Part shown: in pieces, positions 18,672 to 25,836 of the stretch
Layout of the letters: every line of letters begins with the position of its first letter
How positions within the stretch are numbered: position 1 is the first letter of the stretch
Assembly: GCA_019347905.1 (NCBI GenBank)
Contig: JAHWKJ010000005.1
Coordinates: 1-32,732, forward strand
DNA length: 32,732 nucleotides
Direction: 5' to 3'
Origin: Planctomycetota bacterium
Lineage (GTDB): Bacteria; Planctomycetota; Planctomycetia; Planctomycetales; Planctomycetaceae
Notes under the pieces: model-generated
The model's input: the letters and a program-made list of their open reading frames with translations, nothing else
The model's database searches: none
What the model was told of the DNA's origin: nothing
Translations under genes and position numbers: made by a program

Positions 18672-18872
18672 TTGGCCAGCAAGAAGGACATCAAACAAGT
18701 TCGGGCCATCGCGAAGGCTCATGGGCTGTCAGCGAAGGACAGGCGGCGGTTCGGCGCGTATATTCACAAGCAGAAGCAGCACGGCCGCCGGGGGAGCAAA
18801 GAGAACGGCGACTTCGACTGGCAGGAACTTGAAGAGCTGATTCACGAATTCATGGGTCATCGAGATGCCTAA
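18672..18872 (+). CDS. Small basic protein of unknown function, TTG start
   Basis: The TTG start at 18672 is preceded by AGAGG with a six-base gap, so it is well supported. The 66-aa product begins ASKKDIKQVRAIAKAHG, has a central RRRFGAYIHKQK segment rich in Lys/Arg, and ends in an acidic helix (WQELEELIHEFMG). The last eight bases overlap the start of the next gene, so the two are coupled. The arrangement of a small basic protein with an overlapping acidic partner resembles toxin-antitoxin or immunity modules. I do not recognise either family, and this is only an inference. Confidence 0.7.
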   Translation: MASKKDIKQVRAIAKAHGLSAKDRRRFGAYIHKQKQHGRRGSKENGDFDWQELEELIHEFMGHRDA

Positions 18873-19371
18873 GTCCAAGACTCCATCCATCCCACGCGCG
18901 AAGAACCTCGACAGACTCCACGAGGTTATTCAAGACCTTGTTGGGCAAGAATGCTGGAAGGTCGCCTGTAGCTATGGAGGCGAGCTGGTCTTGCACCTGG
19001 GTCCACGAATCGCTTGCGAACACCCGCAGATGAAGGAGGAACTGGAAGGCGAGTGGATGCTCGGCACGTGTGGCACCTCATGGAAGCTCTCGACGCCGAG
19101 CGGCGACATTGACTCGACGGAGGACGAGGAAGCCGACGTGGAGGAGGCGAAGATCCTGGAAGGCGCCAAGGTCGCAGCTTTCGAGGCCGCTGTCGATTCG
19201 CTACTCGTCTCGTTCGACAACCAATGCAGCCTGCACGTCGTACCCACGGCTCGCGAGGCGCAAGAGCGGGACGTTCCCCTGTGGGAACTGTTCATGCCCG
19301 GCAACATGTTCGTGGAGTTCCATCCAGGCGGAATCTGGTCGTACAAACGGTCGGATCTGCCCGCATCCTGA
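18865..19371 (+). CDS. Acidic protein of unknown function, coupled to the preceding gene
   Basis: The ATG at 18865 lies inside the end of the preceding gene (8-base overlap). The 168-aa product is cytosolic by appearance. It is beta-rich with several Trp residues (CWKVACSYGGELVLHLGP; GEWMLGTCGTSWKL), an acidic stretch near residues 80-95 (DSTEDEEADVEEA), and a C-terminal LWELFMPGNMFVEFHPGG segment. The composition and lower local GC than the flanking genes suggest an accessory gene. The pattern recalls small immunity-like proteins, but no family is recognised. Confidence 0.75.
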   Translation: MPKSKTPSIPRAKNLDRLHEVIQDLVGQECWKVACSYGGELVLHLGPRIACEHPQMKEELEGEWMLGTCGTSWKLSTPSGDIDSTEDEEADVEEAKILEGAKVAAFEAAVDSLLVSFDNQCSLHVVPTAREAQERDVPLWELFMPGNMFVEFHPGGIWSYKRSDLPAS

Positions 19372-19405
19372 CAAAGTCCCTCGCCTGGCCCTTTCGACCT
19401 GCGAC

Positions 19406-19423
19406 CCTTTCGACCTTCGACCC
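19406..19423. repeat. 18-base repeat CCTTTCGACCTTCGACCC, copy 2
   Basis: Identical to 7140-7157. It lies between convergent genes, just past the stop of the plus-strand gene and before the stop of the GshB-like gene on the other strand. Confidence 0.75.
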
Positions 19424-19430
19424 TCCCCCC

Positions 19431-20474
19431 CTACAGCGTCGCCAATTCGCTGTTCGTCAGCATGCCGCCGTAGTAACGGCGGTAGTGGACCTTGCGCTCC
19501 AGGTCGGCGATCACCAGCCGTGGGAAGTCGACGCCCGTCAGTTCCGAGGCGCTGCCCAGGCCGCCGGGGCTGAAGACGTTCACTTCCATCAGCTTGTCGC
19601 CGACGATATCCAGGCCGACGAGGAACATGCCGTCGCGGATGAGCTTCGGCCGCACCATCTCGACCAGTTCCAGGGCGCGGTCGTCGAGTTCGACCCGCTC
19701 GCTCTTGCCCCCCACGTGCATGTTGCTGCGCATGTCGCCGCTCTTGTTGACGCGGCGAAAGGCGGCGTACTTGCCGTCCACTTCCAGCGGGCGGCCGTTC
19801 ATCACGAACAGCCGGATGTCGCCGTCTTCGGCCGCCGGCAGGTACTCCTGGGCCACGACGTAGCCGTCGCGGGTGATGGCCTCGATCATCTGGTTGAGGT
19901 TCGCCCGGTCGCCCTCTCGCACGAGGAACACGCTGTGTCCGCCGGAGCCCTGCAGCGGTTTGAGCACAACCGTGCCGCCCTGCTCGGCGACAAAGCGGCG
20001 GATCTCTTCGGCATTGCGGCTGATGCACGTCCGCGGCCGCGCCTGCTCCGGGAAATGCTGAAAGTAGGTCTTGTTAATGGCATTGGCCAGGTGCGCCGGA
20101 TCGTTGACCACCAGCACGCCGCGCGACGCCGCCAGTTGCGCGAAGAGGATGGGTGTCGTCTGCGCCCACGGCCGCTCGGCGTCTTCGGATGGGTCGTTGC
20201 GCAAGAGCAGCACGTCGAGCGCGTCGACAGTCACTCGTTCGCGCCGGGCCTCGCCGCCCTTCACGTCGGCCAGGTAGCGTTCCAGCGACTTGTACTTCGT
20301 CTTGGGGGCGGCTCGCGCCCAGGCGTGAATCGAACCGTCGGCGTCGTACACGAAATCGCCCACGCTCATCAGCCACGCCTCGTGGCCCATGTTGATGGCG
20401 GCCATGCCCAGACGGGTCGTGGTGAACGCCGGGTCCTCCGTCTCGAGATGGTTGACCAGAAAGCCGAGCTTCAT
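19431..20474 (-). CDS. GshB-like ATP-grasp ligase (glutathione synthetase family)
   Basis: The product is 347 aa. The N-terminal pre-ATP-grasp part starts MKLGFLVNHLETED and is followed by an ATP-grasp domain with LKPLQGSGG (171-179), QEYLPAAEDGDIR (209-221), and the metal-binding end GLDIVGDKLMEVNVFSPGG (287-304, with Asp289, Glu297 and Asn299). This matches the glutathione synthetase fold, which joins an amino acid to a peptide carboxylate via an acyl-phosphate. No gamma-glutamylcysteine ligase gene is present, and the neighbours are a DUF1704 peptidase and an amidohydrolase, so the true substrate may not be gamma-Glu-Cys. The ATG overlaps the stop of the DUF1704 gene (ATGA), so they are coupled. 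Confidence 0.85.
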   Translation of the reverse strand: MKLGFLVNHLETEDPAFTTTRLGMAAINMGHEAWLMSVGDFVYDADGSIHAWARAAPKTKYKSLERYLADVKGGEARRERVTVDALDVLLLRNDPSEDAERPWAQTTPILFAQLAASRGVLVVNDPAHLANAINKTYFQHFPEQARPRTCISRNAEEIRRFVAEQGGTVVLKPLQGSGGHSVFLVREGDRANLNQMIEAITRDGYVVAQEYLPAAEDGDIRLFVMNGRPLEVDGKYAAFRRVNKSGDMRSNMHVGGKSERVELDDRALELVEMVRPKLIRDGMFLVGLDIVGDKLMEVNVFSPGGLGSASELTGVDFPRLVIADLERKVHYRRYYGGMLTNSELATL

Positions 20475-22495
20475 GACGCCGCTTCTCCTGCGAGGTCGAA
20501 GACCGTCCGTCCCCGGACCGACTCCAGCCGCTGCCGCATCACCGGATCCTCGGCCCACCGGGGCACAAGGGCCGCCGGCGCCACGATCTGCCGCCTGCGC
20601 AGCTCGTGCAGAAAGGGCACGTGCCTCAGTGCGATTTTCCCGACCAGCAGCGGATCGATGTCGTGCCCTTGTGCCAGCCACTCCAACAGATCGCGAAAGC
20701 CTCGCAGATAGACGGCGTCTTTGGGGAATCCGCCGGCGCGGTACACGCGCATCGTCGTCTGGAAGGCCTGCCGCGCGGAGAAGCCATACTCCCCGCGCAG
20801 ACGGTCGTGCGTTTCTGCAAACGGTGCGCCGTCGATCATCATCGCGGCGGCGACGACGCGGGCGGCGAGATGCCTTAGCCGGCCCGCCGTCAGCCCGCCG
20901 GCCACGTACTCCGCGAGCACGGCCAAGCCTTCCTGCAGCCCCTCGTATTTTGCCAGTCCCCATGCGAGCAGACCCAGCGGCTGCAGGCCGCCGTTGATAT
21001 ACGTGACCAGGTGCGTGCCCACCTCGTGGTGCAGCAGCGGCGTCACCCGCGCGCGGCGAAGGGCGGTGTCGCGGGCCACCAGCACGCGGCTCCGCGAGAC
21101 CATCAGCGCCGAAACGATGCCGTCGCAGACTTCGACCACCGCCTGCAGGTCCGGGAGCTGCTGCCGGTAGTGACTGATCTCCTCGCGCACGGCCGCCGCG
21201 ATTTCATCAGCGCTGAGGAATTCCCCGTTTAGCCGCGACTCGCCGTTTAGCCGCGACTCGGAGAGGAGCGCTTTGTCGCGCGGTCGAGCGCTCCCCTCCG
21301 GGTCGCGGCTAAACGCTTCGCAGCTACGCGGTCCGCGGCTGAACGAACCGTCATCGTCCTCGTTGTCGGCGGGCCCCTGGAGCAGTCGCTCGGCCATCGC
21401 CAGCAGGTCCGCTTCCACCGGGCCATAAAGCTGCAGCGCGGAGTACAGGAAGTCGCGGGAATTGCGGTCGCGCAGCGCGCTCAGTTGCCGGTCCAGCTCG
21501 TCGCGCTTCTCCCGCAGCAGGTGCGCCAGCGTGGGATCCTCGATGTCATCCACAGGAATCGAGAACAGCCGCCGCTTCAGCTTCGCCGGGCTGAACGGCT
21601 GCGGGCGGTAATAAAACTGCGGCGTCTGGCGGCAGCCATCGGCACAGAACTCCTGCCAGGCCTCTTCCGCGTTGACCGGCGTAACCTGCAGCAGGAAGTC
21701 ATAAGCAGCCGCGATGTCGCGCAGCCGCCGGTCCACGTCGCCCACGGACCGTTCCAGTTCCCGCGGACCGAGATCCTCGATGTGCACAAATGGCTCGGAC
21801 GTTTCGACCTCAATCCCGGCGAACGTAAACGCGGCGCGGCGAATCGCCCGCGAAAGCTGCCGCCTCAGGCCGCGCAGGACAAATGGAAACCGGCGTCCGG
21901 CCTCCAGGTCGCGATACACCGGCGCGACCTCCAGGCCCAGCTTCACCACGCCGGCGCCGCTCTCGCCGGCCTCGATCAGCGGAGGCAGCCCCGGCGGCGC
22001 GACCGGATCGGCGTACCGCACCCTCACCGTTGCCTCCAGACCGCCGAGGCGAATGCGCTCGAGCTCGTCGCGCAGGGCCGCCACGGTGGTCGGGACTTCA
22101 GCGGGGTCGCGGCTGACGATCGTGAAGGCCGGCCGACGCTCAGGACCGCTTTCGTCGGCACCCGACCAGATCTCGATCAGGACAAAGGCACCGAAGTGCT
22201 CGCGCAGCGTCTGGCCGAGCTCCCGGCACAGCCGCAGGATCAGCGGCTGCGCGGCCGGGTCGCCGGACGAGATCAAGAAAGCCGCCTCGGTCGTCACCAG
22301 CCGCGCGGTGCCGGGATCGTCTCGCTCGTGCGGCCGGCGATAGACGCACAGGAAGGGAAGCTGCCGCTCGATCCGCAGGCGTCCGCCGGCCGGCAGCCGC
22401 CGGTCGACGGGTCGGTTCTGCGCGAACCGTCTCAACAGGCCCGCGAAGAGCCGGCGGAAGCGACGGTCGATGGCGCGCTCAGTCGCCGCTTCCAC
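20471..22495 (-). CDS. DUF1704 'QEGLA' metallopeptidase (MATCAP-related)
   Basis: The GTG start at 22495 has GGAGG six bases upstream. The 674-aa protein carries the family hallmarks LLHHEVGTHLVTYINGG with HEVGTH at 490-495 and the downstream QEGLA at 521-525, whose Glu522 is the likely third zinc ligand. HExxxH plus Glu is the unusual zinc site of the eukaryotic MATCAP/KIAA0895 tubulin tyrosine carboxypeptidases, and the bacterial family is annotated as flavohemoglobin expression-modulating QEGLA motif protein. Peptidase activity here is inferred. Residues about 384-428 come from an in-frame repeat element containing a tandem SRLNGE. This insert precedes the catalytic half and follows an acidic loop (NEDDDG). 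The gene sits between the amidohydrolase and the ATP-grasp gene. Confidence 0.9.
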   Translation of the reverse strand: MEAATERAIDRRFRRLFAGLLRRFAQNRPVDRRLPAGGRLRIERQLPFLCVYRRPHERDDPGTARLVTTEAAFLISSGDPAAQPLILRLCRELGQTLREHFGAFVLIEIWSGADESGPERRPAFTIVSRDPAEVPTTVAALRDELERIRLGGLEATVRVRYADPVAPPGLPPLIEAGESGAGVVKLGLEVAPVYRDLEAGRRFPFVLRGLRRQLSRAIRRAAFTFAGIEVETSEPFVHIEDLGPRELERSVGDVDRRLRDIAAAYDFLLQVTPVNAEEAWQEFCADGCRQTPQFYYRPQPFSPAKLKRRLFSIPVDDIEDPTLAHLLREKRDELDRQLSALRDRNSRDFLYSALQLYGPVEADLLAMAERLLQGPADNEDDDGSFSRGPRSCEAFSRDPEGSARPRDKALLSESRLNGESRLNGEFLSADEIAAAVREEISHYRQQLPDLQAVVEVCDGIVSALMVSRSRVLVARDTALRRARVTPLLHHEVGTHLVTYINGGLQPLGLLAWGLAKYEGLQEGLAVLAEYVAGGLTAGRLRHLAARVVAAAMMIDGAPFAETHDRLRGEYGFSARQAFQTTMRVYRAGGFPKDAVYLRGFRDLLEWLAQGHDIDPLLVGKIALRHVPFLHELRRRQIVAPAALVPRWAEDPVMRQRLESVRGRTVFDLAGEAAS
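21225..21345. repeat. GTTTAGCCGCGACTC element inside the DUF1704 gene (copy B)
   Basis: CCGTTTAGCCGCGACTCG occurs twice in tandem (21225-21242, 21243-21260), followed by GGAGAGGAGCGCT. The inverse arm AGCGCTCCCCTCC with GTCGCGGCTAAACG ends at 21316, and a degenerate extra arm GTCCGCGGCTGAACG ends at 21345. It is translated on the minus strand without a stop. Confidence 0.88.
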
Positions 22496-22527
22496 GCGAG
22501 GCCTCCGAATCTTTCACAAACAATCTT

Positions 22528-22691
22528 CTAACCACGGATATCACGGATTGCCACGGATTGAGCAGTCAGCCTTGCCCAAGAGGGGGATGCCTGCTCAGGC
22601 GACAGCAACAGAACTCCGACGGGATAATCTTCTCCCTTGGGCAAAGCAACGGGGAGTTCAAATCAGTGCCATCCGTGATATCCGTGGCTAA
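22528..22691. repeat. Inverted-repeat element with CCACGGATATCACGGAT arms
   Basis: The left arm CTAACCACGGATATCACGG (from 22528) and the right arm with CCATCCGTGATATCCGTGG (22669-22687, then CTAA) are near inverses. Inside, TTGCCCAAGAGGG pairs with CCCTTGGGCAAAG. The element fills the gap between the amidohydrolase and DUF1704 genes and encodes the last eight residues (SHGYHGWH) and the stop of the amidohydrolase. Confidence 0.85.
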
Positions 22692-23508
22692 ACAAGCGGG
22701 CGTGTGCCTCGGCCGGGTCGAGCGTATTCGACAGGGCCTCGATGAGGCCGGGAACGGTCGATCTCAAAGCGCTGCCGATCTCCGCCACGATCTCGTCAAA
22801 GGCGGAGCCGCTCCATTCGTCCATGTAAAACTTTTTGACCTCAATCGCCAGCGCGCAGCCGCACTCGGGGAAGGTCTCGTTCACCCAGCTCGGCAGGTAG
22901 CCTCCCCGGAAGCGGATGTTTTCGCGCACGTCGCGGCGGCGTCCGCCGATCTCGCACTGCGACAGCTCATCCATGAAGCGATCGACCACCGCCCCCCAGC
23001 GTCCGCGGTCGAGCGAGCCGGTGCCCACGTTGAACTCCGGGTTCGCCGCGGGATCGGCGCACGGTGCGTCCGGCCCCAGCCGCCGGTGATTGTACGAATG
23101 CAGATCGAGGACGACGAAGCCGCCATGCCGCTGCCGCAGCGTTTCGAGCCGGTCGTGTAACTCGTCGAAGAACTCGTCGTGTAACTGCCGCGATCGCTCG
23201 ACCACGTCGCCAGACGGCCGCTCGCTCCAGACCTGCAGGCCCCAGGCTTCTTCCGGCGTCAGGTAGACGCAAGCCGCACGCGAGCGATTGAAATCGACCT
23301 CGAATCGCGAGCGGTGCACCACCATTCCCACGCCGGCCACGTCGGTCCACACGTCCGTCCAAGGGTCTTCTTCCCGACGCCGCTCTCGATCGTCCAATGC
23401 GATGTACTGCGCCACTTCCGGCCTCAGGTCGTGGCCGCTGTGGGCCGACACGGCGAGCACCGGTAATCCCGCATCGAGTTCGTGAACGTCGTACAGGCGG
23501 TTGAGCAT
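22663..23508 (-). CDS. N-formylglutamate amidohydrolase-family protein
   Basis: The family hydrolyses N-formyl-glutamate to formate and glutamate (last step of one histidine degradation route) and is related to metal-dependent carboxypeptidases. The start at 23508 (MLNRLYDVHEL) has a purine-rich GGGAGG about 12 bases upstream; upstream in-frame codons belong to a repeat. The 281-aa product has SAHSGHD (21-27) near the N-terminus, REEDPWTD (45-52), DLHSYNHRR (135-143) and AIEVKKFYMDE (221-231), which carry the expected His/Glu metal and catalytic residues. The final eight residues and the TGA lie inside a repeat element, so the native C-terminus may have been shorter. No histidine-degradation genes are nearby; the context is the DUF1704/ATP-grasp cassette. 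Confidence 0.85.
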   Translation of the reverse strand: MLNRLYDVHELDAGLPVLAVSAHSGHDLRPEVAQYIALDDRERRREEDPWTDVWTDVAGVGMVVHRSRFEVDFNRSRAACVYLTPEEAWGLQVWSERPSGDVVERSRQLHDEFFDELHDRLETLRQRHGGFVVLDLHSYNHRRLGPDAPCADPAANPEFNVGTGSLDRGRWGAVVDRFMDELSQCEIGGRRRDVRENIRFRGGYLPSWVNETFPECGCALAIEVKKFYMDEWSGSAFDEIVAEIGSALRSTVPGLIEALSNTLDPAEAHARLFSHGYHGWH

Positions 23509-23582
23509 GCGGCCGTTTCTCCCTCCCCTCGGAGATTCCCCGAGCGAGGGGCAGCATCGTTCGTGCCAGCGCCCGGGACGCA

Positions 23583-23719
23583 ACGTTTATCCGCGACTCC
23601 AGAGGAGCGCTCCGCACAGCGTGAGGCCCGTAGTGCAAGCTGCCAGCTTGCCTCGTTGTGGGAGCGGCACAAGCTGGCAGCTTGTGACTACGCTCCTCTG
23701 TCGAGTCGCGGCTAAACCG
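23583..23719. repeat. GTTTAGCCGCGACTC-family element (copy C), intergenic
   Basis: The outer arms are ACGTTTATCCGCGACTCC (left) and GAGTCGCGGCTAAACCG (right, 23703-23719). The middle arms are AGAGGAGCG and CGCTCCTCT. The inner arms are GTAGTGCAAGCTGCCAGC and its inverse, each side itself palindromic (CAAGCTGCCAGCTTG). It lies in the 273-base gap between the isocitrate dehydrogenase and the amidohydrolase genes. Confidence 0.88.
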
Positions 23720-23781
23720 GCTGGATAAAATGGCGTCAGGCTGCGCGCAAAGCGACCAGCCGCCTCCAGGACAACAGCGGC

Positions 23782-24807
23782 TCAATTGAGACGTTCGATG
23801 ATGGCCTCGGCAAAGGCTTCCGTGCCGAGGTCGCCCCCCAAATCCCGCGTCCGGCGGCCTTCCGCCAGCGCCCGCGTGTAGGCGTGGCGGATGCGCTGCG
23901 CCAGCGTCCGGCAGCGTTCGTCGCCGCGCGTATCGGCGAGGTGCTCCAGCATCATTTCCGCCGAAGTCAGCAGTGCCAGCGGATTGGCCACGCCCTTGCC
24001 GGCGAGATCCGGCGCCGAGCCGTGCACCGCCTCGAACACCGCCCGCTCCACACCGAGATTCGCTCCCGGCACCACTCCCAAACCGCCCACGAGACCGGCG
24101 CACAGGTCGCTCACCACGTCACCGTACAGGTTCTCCAGTAAGAGCAGGTCGAACTGCGTCGGATCCTGCACGAGCTTCATGCAGCCGGCGTCGATGATCG
24201 CCTCCTGGTACTCAATTTCCGGATGCGTCTCTTCGTGGACCTCGCGGGCCAGCCGCAGAAACAGCCCGTCGGTCAGCTTCATGATGTTCGCCTTGTGAAA
24301 CACCGTCACCTTGCGGCGGCCGTGACGGGCGGCGTAGTTGAACGCCCACTGCGCGATGCGCCGGCAGCCGGTGCCGGTGGCGACCTTCATGCTGATCACC
24401 ACGTCGTCGGTGACCTGGTTCTCGGCCCCGCTGTAGAGGCCCTCTGTGTTTTCGCGGACGATCACCAGATCGACGTTCTCGAACCGCGTCTTCACGCCGG
24501 CGAGGCTGCGCACGGGACGCACGGCCGCGAACAGGTTCAGCCGCTTGCGAAGCTGAACGTTGACGGAGCTGAAACCTTCACCGACCGGCGTGCTGCACGG
24601 GCCCTTGAGGGCCACGCCGTGCTCGAGAATGGCGCCGAGCGTCTCCGCCGGCAGCACGTCTTTCGCGCCGGCCTCCAGCGCGGCGACGCCGGCTTGATAT
24701 TCGACCCACCGCACGGGCGCACCGGCCGCTTCGAACACCCGCCGCACCGCCCGCGAGACCTCGGGGCCAATACCGTCGCCGGGGATGAGAACGATTGTAT
24801 GGTCCAT
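23782..24807 (-). CDS. NAD-dependent isocitrate dehydrogenase-like (isocitrate/isopropylmalate family)
   Basis: The 341-aa product is a short-type decarboxylating dehydrogenase. It begins IVLIPGDGIGPEV, has the substrate segment SSVNVQLRKRLNLFAAVRP (80-98), RENTEGLYSG (118-127), the Lys-containing FHKANIMK (170-177), the metal-binding ENLYGDVVSDL (225-235), and HGSAPDLAGKGVANP (262-276). The Asp in HGSAPD and the NVQLRKRL substrate helix fit NAD-dependent isocitrate dehydrogenase of the mitochondrial/IDH3-like type rather than LeuB, but homoisocitrate or tartrate dehydrogenase cannot be excluded. It sits upstream of the amidohydrolase on the same strand, separated by a repeat element. No TCA-cycle or leucine genes are adjacent. 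Confidence 0.82.
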   Translation of the reverse strand: MDHTIVLIPGDGIGPEVSRAVRRVFEAAGAPVRWVEYQAGVAALEAGAKDVLPAETLGAILEHGVALKGPCSTPVGEGFSSVNVQLRKRLNLFAAVRPVRSLAGVKTRFENVDLVIVRENTEGLYSGAENQVTDDVVISMKVATGTGCRRIAQWAFNYAARHGRRKVTVFHKANIMKLTDGLFLRLAREVHEETHPEIEYQEAIIDAGCMKLVQDPTQFDLLLLENLYGDVVSDLCAGLVGGLGVVPGANLGVERAVFEAVHGSAPDLAGKGVANPLALLTSAEMMLEHLADTRGDERCRTLAQRIRHAYTRALAEGRRTRDLGGDLGTEAFAEAIIERLN

Positions 24808-25043
24808 AGAATATGCCCACGTCTCTCATTCCCGCACACGCCAGGTCGCTGGCTCCACGGTCTGGCAGGCCGTGCCACGTGTGCCCGTGCAACCGCCGCG
24901 CCGTCTTCAGCGGGTTTCGCCGCGCGCATCGGAGGCACGAATCTTGCAATTCCGAGGGTGCGGTGGTTTACTGCTGTGGGGCCGTTTGCGCTTCTCACGG
25001 CAATCGGGTCCCACCTTGCCGCCCTTTTTCGGACCTGCCTCCC

Positions 25044-25628
25044 ATGTCCGATCACGCCGTCGCATTCCGGGACCTGTTCCGCCAGGTCTGCGAGGGCGAC
25101 GAGCAGGCGGCCTGCGAACTGCTCCAGCGCTATCAAGGGGACTTGCGCATCCTGGCCCGCGTGCGGCTGAACGACCCCAACCTGCGCCGTGCGCTGGACT
25201 CGATGGATATCTGCCAGTCGGTGTTCGGTGCGTTTTTCGCGCGGGCCGCGGCCGGCCAGATCGAGCTGGAAACGCCACAGCAGTTCCTGAAGCTGATGGC
25301 CACCATGATCCATAACAAGGTCATCGACTACGCCCGCCGCTACCAGTCGCGGCGGCGCAACGTGCGAATGGTTTTGAACATCGACGTGCAGGACATGCAC
25401 CTTGCCGGCCACGATCCCACCGCCAGCCAGGAGGTCTCGGGACGCGAGCTGGAGCGCGAATTTCGCCAAAGGCTCTCGGACGACGAGCTGCGGATGGCCG
25501 AGCTCCGCAAGGACGGCCGCGGCTGGGACGAGATCGCCGGCGAACTGGGCGGCACCCCCGAATCGCTCCGCAAAAAGCTGACCCGCGCCATCGACCGCAT
25601 CTGCAGGGAACTGGAACTCGGATTCTAG
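25044..25628 (+). CDS. ECF-type RNA polymerase sigma factor
   Basis: ECF sigma factors redirect RNA polymerase to stress or signal-responsive promoters. The start at 25044 begins MSDHAVAFRDLFRQV, giving 194 aa, the usual size; the longer frame from 24813 is Arg/Pro-rich and unlikely. Region 2 is visible as a helix LLQRYQGDLRILARVRL followed by MDICQSVFGAFF and FLKLMATMIHNKVIDYARR (about 92-110). Region 4 has DELRMAELRKDGRGWDEIAGELGGTPESLRKKLTRAIDRI, the helix-turn-helix. This matches a planctomycete ECF type often encoded beside signalling kinases. The FHA gene follows on the same strand. No anti-sigma factor gene is adjacent. Confidence 0.9.
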   Translation: MSDHAVAFRDLFRQVCEGDEQAACELLQRYQGDLRILARVRLNDPNLRRALDSMDICQSVFGAFFARAAAGQIELETPQQFLKLMATMIHNKVIDYARRYQSRRRNVRMVLNIDVQDMHLAGHDPTASQEVSGRELEREFRQRLSDDELRMAELRKDGRGWDEIAGELGGTPESLRKKLTRAIDRICRELELGF

Positions 25629-25676
25629 GCCCGCAAAGCACGAAGGGCCGGACGACGGCTTCAGGTCGAGAAGAGT

Positions 25677-25801
25677 CTTAACGCAAAGACGCCAAGGACG
25701 CAGAGACACGCAAAGCCTTTTGATTCGGCCCTCATTGCAGCATTCCCAACCCGCGATTTATGTCTTTGCGAACCTCTGCGTCCTCCGCGTCTTTGCGTTA
25801 C
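25677..25801. repeat. Inverted-repeat element with TTAACGCAAAGACGCC arms
   Basis: The left arm (from 25677) TTAACGCAAAGACGCCAAGG and the right arm CCTCCGCGTCTTTGCGTTA (25782-25800) are near inverses. Both also contain a GCAGAG/CTCTGC unit and a CGCAAAG/CTTTGCG unit. It lies between the ECF and FHA genes. Similar AACGCAAAG repeats occur in many bacteria from my memory. Confidence 0.88.
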
Positions 25802-25836
25802 AAATTGAATCGCTTCCAGACTCGCGACTTCGACAG

